The notes under the pieces: generated by a model
Database searches by the model: none
What the model saw: only the letters and a program-made list of their open reading frames with translations
Told to the model about the DNA's origin: nothing
In this document: piece after piece, positions 7,905 to 16,986 of the stretch
Layout: the number at the start of each line of letters is the position of its first letter
Position numbering within the stretch: the stretch's first letter is position 1
Translations under genes and position numbers: made by a program
Assembly (NCBI GenBank): GCA_030693155.1
Contig: JAUYBJ010000026.1
Coordinates: forward strand, 1-64,000
Source of the DNA: Methylococcales bacterium
Lineage (GTDB): Bacteria > Pseudomonadota > Gammaproteobacteria > Methylococcales > Methylomonadaceae
Reading direction: 5' to 3'
DNA length: 64,000 nt

Positions 7905-9824
7905 ATGCCAGCTATTTCAACAGATAACTTTCGTTACGACATCAACGCCCTACGCGCCATAGCGATTATCGGAGTGGTAGCGTATCACTACGGCATTGCA
8001 GGCTTTAGCGGCGGCTTTGTCGGTGTTGATGTATTTTTTGTTATTTCAGGATTCTTGATTTCTTCTCACATTATCAGAGACCTGAAGCAAAGCCGATTTT
8101 CCTTTGCGGCATTTTATAGTGCCAGATTACGACGCATCTTCCCTGCCCTCGCTATCATGTGTATGGCTTGTGCAATCTGGGGCTGGTTTTACACGCTTCC
8201 GAAAGATTATCTGGCTCATACGCGCCATGAGCTGGAAGCTCTGCTGTTTGTGTCCAATACCGTATTCAGCAATGAACGCGGTTATTTTGATGCCGCTTCA
8301 CATACCAAGCCTTTATTGCATACTTGGTCGTTATCGGTAGAAGGGCAATTTTATTTATTTTTGCCGCTGTTTTTGGCGATAGTCTGGCGGTTTGCTCGCC
8401 GATATAACGTGTTTATCACAACGGGTGTATTTTTAGCCTCATTCGCGTGGTGTTTATACGATAGCGAGGTCGATGCAGGGGCGGCTTTTTATCAGTTGGC
8501 AACGCGGGCGTGGGAATTTATGGCGGGTACATTATTGGCATTATTCGCTCTTAATAAGCCCAGTGTGGTGCTATCTAATATCGGCAGTGTTATTGGTTTA
8601 AGTCTGGTGTGTATCAGTATCGGCTGGTTTAATTCATCCTTGCTGTGGCCGAGTTACTACGCACTGCTACCCGTTGCGGGCAGTGCGTTATTAATTGTTT
8701 CAGGTGACGCGCTCTTAACACGCTGGTGTTTTAACTCGTGGATTTTACAGCGACTGGGCGACATTTCGTATTCGCTCTATTTGTGGCACTGGCCTGTGTG
8801 GGTATTTGCCAAGCCCTATGTCAACACGCGTCTGGAGCGTGAATTATCGCAAGCTGAAACAGTCGGTTTAATCGGTTTGGCATTAATGTTAGCTGTGCTA
8901 AGTTGGCGATTTGTCGAAAAACCGATTCGTTTTAAAAAAGGCTGGTGGTCATCCAAACGGGTGTGGCAAGGCGCGTTAATCACGCTCAGCGGTTTTATTG
9001 CTTTAACCATCGCGGCGGCAGTAACCAAAGGCTTTCCCAATCGACTGCCCGATTATATACAACGCGGTTTTGCGGCAGTGGCACTCAACACCCCCAGAGG
9101 TGAATGCTTTAGAAACCAAGTATCACAAAAACAAGCCCCAGAACAATTCTGTCAATTCGGCGCGGATAACCAGCAACCCAGTTTATTACTGTGGGGCGAT
9201 TCACACGCCAATATGTATTTAAGCGCGTTGTCAAACGCGGCAAATGCCACAGGAAAAACGGGTTACATTGCCACGCAAACAGGTTGCCGCGCTACACTTG
9301 CCAATCAACCTAATGATTTAACAGGTGCGGCAGGTGTTTCTTGTACAGCTTTTAATAATGAAGTGAATGCGTTTGTGGCAAATAATCCTCAGATTCAGAC
9401 GGTCATCATTGCCAGAATGTGGGGCGGTGGTGATAGTTTGACCAGAACTATTCAGCTCATTAATCACCTGCTGGAACAGGGTAAAAACGTTATTGTGGTC
9501 GGGCCCGTGCCATTTTTGGCATTCAGTGTGCCAGAACACTGGATTTATCAGCAGATTAACGCGGGGCAAGCGATAAACACTCTGACTGACCCGATAACCC
9601 ATCAACAACATTTATTTGAATTTCAAACGCTTGCCCAACAGCAGTTAGCCGCGCCGCTTGCCACTGGGCGCGTTATTTGGATTAATCCCCTGCAAAAACT
9701 CTGCAAGCAAACTGGTTGCTTATTAGTAAACAATGGCGTGAGTTATTTTAAAGATGTTACGCATTTATCCGAGGCGGGAGCGATGTTGTTTACCGAGGAT
9801 TTTGCGGGTGCTTTACGCCAGTAA
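7905..9824 (+). CDS. OafA/YrhL-type membrane acyltransferase with C-terminal SGNH domain
   Basis: A 639-residue protein (start MPAISTDN) with an Acyl_transf_3 integral membrane domain followed by a periplasmic SGNH hydrolase-like domain. N-terminal signatures are YDINALRAIAIIGVVAYHY and GGFVGVDVFFVISGFLIS, then LHTWSLSVEGQFYLF and ISYSLYLWHWPVW. These are the classic motifs of O-acetyltransferases acting on lipopolysaccharide or other surface glycans. About ten membrane segments follow. The C-terminal part has LLWGDSHANMYL (block I Ser) and DVTHLSEAGA (catalytic Asp/His block). The longer ORF start at 7815 lies inside a repeat and is rejected. It has no glycan-synthesis neighbours, so the substrate is unknown. 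Confidence 0.88.
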   Translation: MPAISTDNFRYDINALRAIAIIGVVAYHYGIAGFSGGFVGVDVFFVISGFLISSHIIRDLKQSRFSFAAFYSARLRRIFPALAIMCMACAIWGWFYTLPKDYLAHTRHELEALLFVSNTVFSNERGYFDAASHTKPLLHTWSLSVEGQFYLFLPLFLAIVWRFARRYNVFITTGVFLASFAWCLYDSEVDAGAAFYQLATRAWEFMAGTLLALFALNKPSVVLSNIGSVIGLSLVCISIGWFNSSLLWPSYYALLPVAGSALLIVSGDALLTRWCFNSWILQRLGDISYSLYLWHWPVWVFAKPYVNTRLERELSQAETVGLIGLALMLAVLSWRFVEKPIRFKKGWWSSKRVWQGALITLSGFIALTIAAAVTKGFPNRLPDYIQRGFAAVALNTPRGECFRNQVSQKQAPEQFCQFGADNQQPSLLLWGDSHANMYLSALSNAANATGKTGYIATQTGCRATLANQPNDLTGAAGVSCTAFNNEVNAFVANNPQIQTVIIARMWGGGDSLTRTIQLINHLLEQGKNVIVVGPVPFLAFSVPEHWIYQQINAGQAINTLTDPITHQQHLFEFQTLAQQQLAAPLATGRVIWINPLQKLCKQTGCLLVNNGVSYFKDVTHLSEAGAMLFTEDFAGALRQ

Positions 9825-9932
9825 TGCAGGGATTTTCAGCATAAAAATAGATTGCTTCCATGACAAATAGGCTTACACTCGCCACCTGTATTCACTCTAC
9901 GCAATACTACATCAACTATAGGAGAACAGTTT

Positions 9933-10514
9933 GTGAACGACATTTATCATCAAGGCAATCGTGAGTTACAAGATCAATTCGATTCGCGGAAACTCGCTGA
10001 CCGTGTAGGCGAGATTATAGTGCATGACAAAATTTCTGATGAAGAACGCGAATTTATCACCACCCGCGATATGTTTTTTATCAGCAGCGTTGATGAGCAA
10101 GGCAGACCTACGGTGTCTTACAAAGGCGGCGATGTGGGCTTTGTGCGCGTTATTGATGAATCAACCATCGCGTTTCCAGATTATGATGGCAATGGTATGT
10201 TTTTAACGGCGGGCAATATTGCATCAACCCATGAAGTCGGGCTGCTGTTTATTGATTTGGAAAATCCCCAGCGTTTACGTCTGCATGGCACAGCCAGTAT
10301 CGCTATCAATGATCCGTTGCTCAGTGAATATGTCGATGCAAACGCTATTATCCGCATCACGGTACGAAATTTATTTCTTAATTGCCCCAGATACATTCAT
10401 CAGTATAAAAAACTTGCCCAATCCGAGTACGTTCCCAAAAAAGGCTGTATTGCGCCAATTCCTGAATGGAAAAAACTGGATGTTGTGCAAGATGTACTGC
10501 CAAAAAATACCTGA
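9933..10514 (+). CDS. Pyridoxamine 5'-phosphate oxidase-fold flavoprotein
   Basis: A 193-residue cytoplasmic protein with the PNPOx-like split-barrel fold: FITTRDMFFISSVDEQGRPTVS, then GFVRVIDESTIAFPDYDGNG and GLLFIDLENPQRLRLHGTA. These phrases are common in the family described as pyridoxamine 5'-phosphate oxidase-related FMN-binding proteins, whose members often bind FMN or F420 and have uncertain substrates. The start is GTG at 9933 with TAGGAGA eight bases upstream. It appears to be monocistronic. It is not the biosynthetic PdxH, because the sequence phrases and length differ. Confidence 0.8.
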   Translation: MNDIYHQGNRELQDQFDSRKLADRVGEIIVHDKISDEEREFITTRDMFFISSVDEQGRPTVSYKGGDVGFVRVIDESTIAFPDYDGNGMFLTAGNIASTHEVGLLFIDLENPQRLRLHGTASIAINDPLLSEYVDANAIIRITVRNLFLNCPRYIHQYKKLAQSEYVPKKGCIAPIPEWKKLDVVQDVLPKNT

Positions 10515-10528
10515 TTAACACGCAGTTT

Positions 10529-10560
10529 GTAGTGTTGGGGTTCAAGCCGCCCCAACCTAC
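10529..10560. repeat. Palindromic repeat, GTAGGTTGGGG family
   Basis: GTAGTGTTGGGG and CCCCAACCTAC flank a short loop. It sits between the convergent PNPOx-fold gene and the Tsx-like porin gene and could terminate both. Confidence 0.6.
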
Positions 10561-10569
10561 TGAAATACA

Positions 10570-11319
10570 CTAAAAAAAGCCAATAATCATCGCCTGCACA
10601 ACGTGTTCATCAACGCCTTTGACACCGTATTTATTATGCCAGTGTTGATATTCAGTACCTATGTAAACTTTATCGCTTTTCAAACCTGCTAAATGACCGA
10701 CATCGAACAATAATTGCGGTTGCGACAGAATGCTAAAAACACCTGCTGCATTGGTATTACCGATATTAAAATCAGTAAAGCCTCTGAATTTAAACTTTAA
10801 ATCCGCCAGTTCAAACGGCACACTCCACACAGGCGTGATTTGCGTACCGTATTTATGGCTGACATTATCATCTTTATACGCCGAAACGCTGATCTGTAAA
10901 TAATCAAATGCGGGTGCGGAAAATTCAAAATTAAGTCCTAATAAATAGGCTTGGAAATTATCATTTTCAGGTTTGTTGCTGATATTTAAGCCCGTCATTA
11001 AGGAAATATCTTTCAGCACACCGACCGACCAGTCATGACCTGAGATTTTATTTAAACTCAGATAACTGTAAACCTCGGCATACAGCTCAATACCGACATC
11101 ATTACGGTTCACAATATCGACAAAAAAGAAATTGGAACCGTATTTCCATCCGTTGCTATGTTCGACGGTAACGGTGGTTCTGTCTTTATCGCCGAGTTTA
11201 AAATCATTGCCGTGCAACACTTGCATATCACTGGATGTCCATTCAAACGCACCCGCAGAGTGACTGCTGAGGCTTAATAAACAAAACAGGGGCAAGGTTT
11301 TTGATAAGGGGCTGCTCAT
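10570..11319 (-). CDS. Tsx-like outer membrane channel protein
   Basis: A 249-residue protein with a signal peptide ending SSHSAGA, then FEWTSSDMQVLHGNDF. The rest alternates polar and aromatic residues in beta-strand style and ends in Phe (AMIIGFF), the usual signature for BAM-assembled barrels. It resembles the Tsx/OmpK nucleoside-channel family (phrases such as TVTVEHSNGWKYGSNFFFVDI and GTEYQHWHNKYGVKG). Its start overlaps the end of ackA by four bases (ATGA), so the two are co-translated. A link between acetate kinase and a small-solute channel is suggested only by position. Confidence 0.78.
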   Translation of the reverse strand: MSSPLSKTLPLFCLLSLSSHSAGAFEWTSSDMQVLHGNDFKLGDKDRTTVTVEHSNGWKYGSNFFFVDIVNRNDVGIELYAEVYSYLSLNKISGHDWSVGVLKDISLMTGLNISNKPENDNFQAYLLGLNFEFSAPAFDYLQISVSAYKDDNVSHKYGTQITPVWSVPFELADLKFKFRGFTDFNIGNTNAAGVFSILSQPQLLFDVGHLAGLKSDKVYIGTEYQHWHNKYGVKGVDEHVVQAMIIGFF

Positions 11320-12491
11320 AGCCCAAGCAATGTGCGGGTATGGCGGGCAATCATCAATTCTTCATTAGTAGGCAGCATCCACACGGTAACGCGGCTATCG
11401 GCACGACTGATACACGCCGCACCGGCTTGATTAGCCGCTGCATCAAAATCGACACCCAACCATGTTGCCTGCTCACAAATAAGCTGGCGGATTTGCGGGC
11501 TGTTTTCACCGATACCCGCCGTGAATACCAAAGCATCTACACCGCCCATTGCCGCCGCTAATGAGCCGATTTCACGACTGACACGGTAGACAAAATAGTC
11601 AATCGCCAGTCGCGCACGCGGCTCATCGCTGTCCAGCAACACACGCATATCGTTACTGATACCTGATAATCCCAGCAAGCCCGATTGTTTATACAACAGA
11701 TCTTCCAGTTGTTTGAGACTTAGGCCTTGTTGCTGGAGCAAATAAAGAATAACGCCCGGATCCAGACTTCCTGCCCGTGTTCCCATCAATAAGCCGTCCA
11801 GCGCGGTGAAGCTCATTGTAGTAGCGACACTGCGTCCTTTATGAATAGCGCATAAACTCGCACCACTGCCGATATGTGCAACGATAACGCGTCCCATGCT
11901 AATCTCGGCGGGTAAAACCGAAGCAATATATTCATAAGACAGCCCATGAAAACCGTAACGCTGTACACCATGCTCGTAGTATTCGTAAGGCAAGCCGAAC
12001 AATTTGGCGACCGTGTCTTGCTGACGGTGAAAAGCGGTATCGAAACAGGCAACTTGCGGTAAAACAGGGCTTTCTTGCATCATTGCCCGAATAGCGGCGA
12101 GATTGTGGGGATTATGCAGCGGGGCTAATGGAGTAATGATGTCAAGTTTGATCATTACTGCTGGGGTAATGAGCAGGGGTGCGGAATAATCAGGGCCGCC
12201 ATGTACCACACGATGCCCCACACCGAGCAATTGTCGGTGCTGAAGCTTGGTATGCAGAAAATGCGTAATGTGTTGCAGTGCCTGCGCGTGATTGGCAACC
12301 TCGGTGGTTTGCCAATGAACGTCGATAAAATTTTGCCCGTTGCCGTCTTTGACTTTAAGATGCGGCGCAGTGCCGATACCTTCGACCTGCCCTGTGATGC
12401 TCTGGCGTAATCGCCCTTCACTGAGCAGATTGAAAACTGAAAATTTTAAGCTGGATGATCCTGCATTGAGTACAAGAATGGCGTTTTCCAT
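11316..12491 (-). CDS. ackA: Acetate kinase
   Basis: Interconverts acetyl phosphate + ADP with acetate + ATP in the cytoplasm. Family signatures are NAGSSSLKFSVF at the N terminus, GHRVVHGGPDYS, CFDTAFH, YGFHGLSYEY, VAHIGSGASLCAI, GTRAGSLDPG and FTAGIGENSP. At 391 residues it is full length. No pta lies next to it; instead it overlaps a Tsx-like porin gene. In some relatives ackA works with phosphoketolase rather than phosphotransacetylase, which cannot be judged here. Confidence 0.95.
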   Translation of the reverse strand: MENAILVLNAGSSSLKFSVFNLLSEGRLRQSITGQVEGIGTAPHLKVKDGNGQNFIDVHWQTTEVANHAQALQHITHFLHTKLQHRQLLGVGHRVVHGGPDYSAPLLITPAVMIKLDIITPLAPLHNPHNLAAIRAMMQESPVLPQVACFDTAFHRQQDTVAKLFGLPYEYYEHGVQRYGFHGLSYEYIASVLPAEISMGRVIVAHIGSGASLCAIHKGRSVATTMSFTALDGLLMGTRAGSLDPGVILYLLQQQGLSLKQLEDLLYKQSGLLGLSGISNDMRVLLDSDEPRARLAIDYFVYRVSREIGSLAAAMGGVDALVFTAGIGENSPQIRQLICEQATWLGVDFDAAANQAGAACISRADSRVTVWMLPTNEELMIARHTRTLLGL

Positions 12492-12594
12492 AATAATCTC
12501 AGACTGTTCGTTACGTTGATGCCAGTATAAAATTTACGCGCCTAGTGACTGAACATTATTTGGTAGTGGTAGAAACAAAGTGATGCTGACACAA

Positions 12595-12622
12595 GGAGTC
12601 AAAAATCATGATTTTTGATTCC
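12595..12622. repeat. Palindrome GGAGTCAAAAATCATGATTTTTGA
   Basis: A 28-bp near-perfect palindrome centred on CATG, nearly identical to the copy at 20266-20293 upstream of cas1. It is flanked here by a wider imperfect inverted repeat (GGTAGTGGTAG ... GACCGCTACC). It occupies the 161-bp gap between ackA and sspB. Confidence 0.7.
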
Positions 12623-12652
12623 ATTGCATCATGAGCTTGTGACCGCTACCTA

Positions 12653-13033
12653 TTATTTTACAACGCGCAACGCAGGCTTGGCAGGGGGTGTTTTTTCTGG
12701 CGGCGGGGTGTTGTCAGTGTCTTCATCTTCTGGGTTAAAGACCATGCCTTTACCGTTTTCTTTCGCATAAATAGCCATAACAGCAACCACAGGGGCGATA
12801 ATGTGCATGGGTTTACCGCTGAAACGTGCGTTAAATTCAATGGTATCGTTACCCAAAGATAATGCTTCTACGGCTTCCGGTCTGATATTTAAAACAATTT
12901 TACCATCATCAACAAACTGCATCGGTAAAATGGCACTGTCATTTTCAGCATCGACCAGTAAATAGGGTGTTAGCTGATTGTCCAGTATCCACTCATAAAT
13001 TGAGCGGATTAAATAAGGTTTTAAAGAAGTCAT
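12653..13033 (-). CDS. sspB: ClpXP protease specificity-enhancing factor SspB
   Basis: Adaptor that delivers ssrA-tagged, stalled-ribosome products to ClpXP. The substrate-binding domain is residues about 1-105, with PYLIRSIYEWILDNQLTPYLLVDA, ILPMQF, IVLNIRPEAVEALSLGND and FNARFSGKPMHIIAPV. A flexible acidic/Pro-rich linker ends in the short basic/hydrophobic tail PALRVVK, the ClpX-binding XB motif. It overlaps the sspA stop by four bases. The sspA-sspB order downstream of petABC is the standard gammaproteobacterial arrangement. Confidence 0.95.
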   Translation of the reverse strand: MTSLKPYLIRSIYEWILDNQLTPYLLVDAENDSAILPMQFVDDGKIVLNIRPEAVEALSLGNDTIEFNARFSGKPMHIIAPVVAVMAIYAKENGKGMVFNPEDEDTDNTPPPEKTPPAKPALRVVK

Positions 13034-13665
13034 TTTGAAGGTTCAACCATTTCTTTTTCAGCATCACTCAGACTGCGTTTAAAGCCAGGGCGATTAAATA
13101 ATCGGTGTGCATAGTGAGTAATGACATCGTCGGGTGTTGATATATCAATACCGATGCTGGGCAATCGCCATAATAGCGGTGCGATAGCACAGTCAATCAA
13201 TGAAAACTCATCACTCATAAAATAGGGTCTGGACGCAAAAATAGGGGTAGCAGACAAAATACTTTCTCTGAGCATTTTTTTAGCACGCGCCGACTTTTTC
13301 TCACCTGAAAATAAAATTTCATCCAGCAATTGATACCAGTCCTGATCAATACGCTTAATCAACATTCTGGCATTGGCGCGGGAGACAGGATCCATCTGGT
13401 GTAATGGCGGATGAGGGAAGCGTTCATCGAGGTATTCCATGATAATACGCGAATCGTACAGCACTAAGTCGCGTTCTATCAAGGTAGGTGATGTACCTGT
13501 CGGATTAAGTTCAAGCAAATCCTCAGGCGGATTATTCGGGTCGTAATATTCTATATCTGCGGCAACGCCTTTTTCGTGTAGAACGAAGCGGGCGCAATGA
13601 CTCATCGCGCACGTTGGCGATGAAAACAGCGTCATAACAGATTTACGAGTGATAATGTTTGCCAC
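13030..13665 (-). CDS. sspA: Stringent starvation protein A (GST-fold RNA polymerase-associated)
   Basis: A glutathione-S-transferase-fold protein that binds RNA polymerase and alters transcription in stationary phase and acid stress. N-terminal thioredoxin-like half: SVMTLFSSPTCAMSHCARFVL, then NPTGTSPTLIERDLVLYDSRIIMEYLDERFPHP. The C-terminal half is all-helical. I choose the GTG at 13665 (MANIITRKS), preceded by AGAGG and matching the family's length, over the TTG three codons upstream. Operon: sspA then sspB. The expected promoter region is the gap 13675-13774. Confidence 0.93.
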   Translation of the reverse strand: MANIITRKSVMTLFSSPTCAMSHCARFVLHEKGVAADIEYYDPNNPPEDLLELNPTGTSPTLIERDLVLYDSRIIMEYLDERFPHPPLHQMDPVSRANARMLIKRIDQDWYQLLDEILFSGEKKSARAKKMLRESILSATPIFASRPYFMSDEFSLIDCAIAPLLWRLPSIGIDISTPDDVITHYAHRLFNRPGFKRSLSDAEKEMVEPSK

Positions 13666-13774
13666 GAATAACAACCTCTTTGAACGTGTAGGACGGTAAA
13701 TTCAGGCATTATATCATGAAAGCGAGTGTTTTTGACTTGAGGGCAAGAATTAGAACACAGCGCGAGTGGGTAAA

Positions 13775-13795
13775 AGAAAACATCCCTGTTTTCTT
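13775..13795 (-). terminator. Hairpin terminator of the petABC operon
   Basis: On the minus strand AGAAAACAGGGATGTTTTCT is an inverted repeat with a 4-base loop, followed by TTTA, about 10 bp after the petC stop. Confidence 0.55.
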
Positions 13796-13805
13796 GTGAA
13801 CCGAA

Positions 13806-14525
13806 TTAATGAATATCTTTCCAATATTCTTTTTTCAGTAAGTACGCCAAGGCAAGAAACAGGAACAGGAATATCAGGACATATTTACCCATGCTCTGTC
13901 TTTCCAGTTGCGTGGGCTCACCGACATAGACAAGGAAAGTAACCAGATCATTAACCATTTGATCAAATTCTTTCTCAGATAACACGCCTTCTTTAGCAAG
14001 CAGCAACTCTTTTTGATCGCCATAAATGGTTTTTCTTATTTCAATATGCTGTTCGCCTTGCAATTGCCATAACGGATTAGGCATAGCGGTATCTTCAAAA
14101 ACCAGATTATTGACACCAAACGGTCTTTTAGTATCCGAATAATAGCTTTTCAAATAGCTATACAACCAGTCGGCACCACGCACTCTGGCAATCAATGACA
14201 AATCAGGCGGCTGCGTACCGAACCATCTTTCTGCATCGTGCTTGTTCATGGCACTGAGCATCGGGTCGTAGATACTCGCGCCGAAAGGTGCAATGTCTTT
14301 TAACACCTCTTTTTCATCGGCATGAGTATCCAACGCAATACGCAGATAGCGAACGTGTTTGATAGAGTGACAGCCTAGACAATACGTTACAAAATGCTTT
14401 GCACCGCGCAATAATGACGTTTTATCGCCAAGGTCAACATCTGCTTCTTGTAGCTCTACACCTTCAGACGCATAAGCCCCAAAAGACAGGGTTAGTAATA
14501 ACAATAGTGTTGTAATATTTTTCAT
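13806..14525 (-). CDS. petC: Cytochrome c1 subunit of the bc1 complex
   Basis: Heme-bearing subunit of the ubiquinol-cytochrome c reductase, facing the periplasm. It has a signal peptide (MKNITTLLLLLTLSFGAYA), a CXXCH heme site in VTYCLGCHSIKHVRY near residue 50, a likely axial Met in DTAMPNPLW, and a C-terminal anchor (YVLIFLFLFLALAYLL). Its 239 residues fit the family. It is the third gene of petABC; its start lies one base after the petB stop, so coupling is tight. Confidence 0.95.
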   Translation of the reverse strand: MKNITTLLLLLTLSFGAYASEGVELQEADVDLGDKTSLLRGAKHFVTYCLGCHSIKHVRYLRIALDTHADEKEVLKDIAPFGASIYDPMLSAMNKHDAERWFGTQPPDLSLIARVRGADWLYSYLKSYYSDTKRPFGVNNLVFEDTAMPNPLWQLQGEQHIEIRKTIYGDQKELLLAKEGVLSEKEFDQMVNDLVTFLVYVGEPTQLERQSMGKYVLIFLFLFLALAYLLKKEYWKDIH

Positions 14526-14526
14526 A

Positions 14527-15954
14527 TCAATCCAGACTCTCTTTTAGTTTTTTTGCCAATCGAGTTGCTACATTACGCATACCCTCAGGATTAGGTCTTC
14601 GACTAAAAAACACACTTCTAAAGGCAGGATGGTTATGGTCATCGGAAGTTTGTATCGCTGTTGGATTTATCTCGGTAATTTCCTCGAACGTTTCGATTAA
14701 TGCAGGTATTTGCTCTTCAAGTGACAGCTCTTCAGTGACGCGCTCTGGCACAGGTTTGGTTTTTTCCCAGCGAGTATAAAGCGGCATTAATAAAAAGAAG
14801 CCGAAATAAATCACGGTGAATACGCGAGCAACATTCGTCGCGACAGGAGTCGCAGGCTGTGTTCCCAAATAACCCAAAGCGATAAAGCTGATGACAAATA
14901 AGGCTAAGGCTTTTTTGTAGATACCACCGCGATAACGAATCGAACGTACTGGGTTTCTATCCAGCCACGGTAATAAAAACAACACTACAATCGCACCGCC
15001 CATGCCGATAACGCCTGCAAATTTATCAGGAATCGCGCGTAAAATCGCGTAAAAAGGCGTGAAATACCACACAGGGGCGATATGTTCAGGGGTTTTCATC
15101 GGATCAGCTGGAATAAAGTTCGCGTGTTCCAGAAAATACCCACCCACTTCAGGCATATAAAAAATAACTGTCGCAAAGAAAATCATGAATACGCCGACAC
15201 CGACAAGATCTTTTACGGTGTAATAAGGATGAAAAGGAATACCGTCTAAAGGGATGCCATTTTTATCTTTCAGTTTTTTAATATCAATACCGTCTGGGTT
15301 GTTAGAGCCGACTTCATGTAATGCGACAATGTGCATAAACACCAGCATCACTAATACCAATGGCACAGCGATAACATGAAACGCAAAGAAACGGTTTAAT
15401 GTGGCATCAGACACCACATAATCGCCGCGTATCCACAACGATAATTCATCACCAATCACTGGAATCGCACTGAACAGGGAAATAATAACCTGTGCGCCCC
15501 AGTAAGACATTTGTCCCCAAGGTAACAGATAGCCCATAAAAGCTTCTGCCATCAAGGCAACGAAAATCAGCATACCGAAAATCCATATCAGTTCGCGCGG
15601 TTGTTTAAACGATCCATACATAATGCCGCGAAACATATGCAGATACACCACGATAAAGAAAGCGGACGCGCCTGTGGAGTGCATATAACGCACCAACCAG
15701 CCCCAGCTCACATCACGCATGATGTATTCCACCGAATCAAACGCCAGTTTTGCGTCTGGTTTGTAATTCATGGTCAATAAAATACCGGTAATAAACTGAT
15801 TGACCAATACCAGCAACGCTAACGAACCGAAGAAATACCAGAAATTAAAATTTCTTGGTGCGTAATAATGGGTCATGTGGTCTTTCCACAGACTCGCCAG
15901 AGGGAAACGATCTAAAACCCATTCCCCACAAGCAGTTAATCGAGACGGTTTCAT
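14527..15954 (-). CDS. petB: Cytochrome b subunit of the bc1 complex
   Basis: Di-heme membrane subunit carrying the Qo and Qi ubiquinone sites. The first His pair is in RYMHSTGASAFFIVVYLHMFRG and the second in FAFHVIAVPLVLVMLVFMHIVALHE. The Qo loop reads PVWYFTPFYAILRA, the variant common in proteobacteria of this type. About eight membrane segments are present. It continues past the last span with a 60-residue hydrophilic tail, a modest extension. It overlaps petA by four bases. Confidence 0.96.
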   Translation of the reverse strand: MKPSRLTACGEWVLDRFPLASLWKDHMTHYYAPRNFNFWYFFGSLALLVLVNQFITGILLTMNYKPDAKLAFDSVEYIMRDVSWGWLVRYMHSTGASAFFIVVYLHMFRGIMYGSFKQPRELIWIFGMLIFVALMAEAFMGYLLPWGQMSYWGAQVIISLFSAIPVIGDELSLWIRGDYVVSDATLNRFFAFHVIAVPLVLVMLVFMHIVALHEVGSNNPDGIDIKKLKDKNGIPLDGIPFHPYYTVKDLVGVGVFMIFFATVIFYMPEVGGYFLEHANFIPADPMKTPEHIAPVWYFTPFYAILRAIPDKFAGVIGMGGAIVVLFLLPWLDRNPVRSIRYRGGIYKKALALFVISFIALGYLGTQPATPVATNVARVFTVIYFGFFLLMPLYTRWEKTKPVPERVTEELSLEEQIPALIETFEEITEINPTAIQTSDDHNHPAFRSVFFSRRPNPEGMRNVATRLAKKLKESLD

Positions 15955-16550
15955 ACGATTTCTCCTTCGGCGGGTTCGCCAACAATCAACAGAGTGTCAG
16001 TCACATAGCGATGAGGTGGCACTTCTAAATTAGTCGGTGCAGGTACACCGCTATAAACGCGACCCGCTAAATCAAACCACGAACCATGACACGGACAGAA
16101 AAATCCGCCTTTCCATTTATCACCTAAATCAGGAGGCGATACCTCAGGGCGAAAGGTCGGCGAACAGCCCAAATGCGTACACAAACCGACTGCGACAAAA
16201 ATTTCCGGCTTAACAGAGCGGACTGCATTTTTACTGGACGCTGGTTGAAGAGATTCCAAAGACTGGGGATCTCTTAACTCACTGTCCAATGTTTTTAACG
16301 TTGCCAGTACCTCAGGTGTTCTATTAAGTACCCAGACTGGCTTCCCTCGCCAAGCAACCCTAATCAACTGCCCTGTTTCCATCTTGGATAGATCAACGTC
16401 AACAGGTGCGCCCGCTGCCATTGTTTTCACACTCGGCTGCATTTGCGAAAGAAAAGGAACGGCTAAATATCCCGTACCGACAGCACCAACCACGGTTAAA
16501 GCCGTAGTTAAAAACTGGCGTTTAGATTGATCTACGCCTTCATTATTCAT
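15951..16550 (-). CDS. petA: Rieske iron-sulfur subunit of the bc1 complex
   Basis: [2Fe-2S] protein that takes electrons from ubiquinol at the Qo site and passes them to cytochrome c1. Cluster ligands are in CTHLGCSP and CPCHGSWFD. The N-terminal part has a twin-arginine-like basic motif and hydrophobic anchor (SKRQFLTTALTVVGAVGTGYLAVPF), typical of Tat-dependent Rieske proteins. Its 199 residues are normal. AGGAGAACTC-like sequence precedes the ATG. First gene of petABC; a candidate promoter lies in 16580-16640. Confidence 0.95.
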   Translation of the reverse strand: MNNEGVDQSKRQFLTTALTVVGAVGTGYLAVPFLSQMQPSVKTMAAGAPVDVDLSKMETGQLIRVAWRGKPVWVLNRTPEVLATLKTLDSELRDPQSLESLQPASSKNAVRSVKPEIFVAVGLCTHLGCSPTFRPEVSPPDLGDKWKGGFFCPCHGSWFDLAGRVYSGVPAPTNLEVPPHRYVTDTLLIVGEPAEGEIV

Positions 16551-16832
16551 TATAGAGTTCTCCTCATTAGGTCTGTGGCTTAAAAGCTCTTTATTGTTTT
16601 ATCAATATACCACTAGAAGCCCTTACATTTGAAGTGTTGTATGCAATTGTTTACCTTGATAACTGGTATATTGACAAAGCACAACCAGACTAAAAACCTA
16701 AGCCAATGAACTAGCATGACATTCTTTATAATTTATGCGTGCTAACTGTCATCAAACACGCCACCGCACTGGGTTTTGACTATAAAACAGGAAGGAATAT
16801 AAATACTTGCAGATAAGAAAAACTGACAGACA

Positions 16833-16951
16833 ATAAAAAGCCCCCGTCTGTTTTGCAACATTGTGAGGGCTTGGGTCGCTTGGAAGCGTTGCCTACGGAA
16901 TAATCATCCATTGGTATGATAAGTCAGATAGGCTATAGTTGGTTACACTAT
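16833..16951 (-). ncRNA. tracrRNA of the type II-C CRISPR locus
   Basis: On the minus strand 16949-16929 is a 21-nt perfect anti-repeat (AGTGTAACCAACTATAGCCTA) to the 3' part of the CRISPR repeat. Downstream come ACCAAT (weak pairing with the repeat 5' end), a GGCAACGCTTCCAAGCG stem-loop, and a terminator-like hairpin AAGCCCTC ... GGGGGCTTTTT (16836-16873). The order anti-repeat, nexus-like hairpin, terminator is that of known tracrRNAs. It is divergent from cas9 and ends before petA. The 5' end is inferred from the promoter at 16958-16986; the 3' end from the U-run. Confidence 0.82.
16836..16873 (-). terminator. Intrinsic terminator of the tracrRNA
   Basis: Stem AAGCCC pairs with GGGGCTT (with wobble) and is followed by TTTTTATT on the minus strand. 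Confidence 0.75.
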
Positions 16952-16957
16952 GACAAT

Positions 16958-16986
16958 ATATTATCAATAAGGACACAAATGAGCAA
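16958..16986 (-). promoter_or_regulatory. Predicted sigma-70 promoter for tracrRNA, overlapping the cas9 start codon
   Basis: On the minus strand, -35 TTGCTC (16986-16981), a 17-bp spacer and -10 TAATAT (16963-16958). The -35 box covers the G of the cas9 ATG and its next codons, and the spacer covers the cas9 ribosome-binding region. Transcription would start near 16951, just before the anti-repeat. Confidence 0.55.

Noticed and set aside
16916-16978. Longer cas9 start (MISQIGYSWLHYDN)
   Set aside because: It lies in the tracrRNA gene, and MSKQILGLDLG at 16979 is the normal Cas9 N terminus with a ribosome-binding site.
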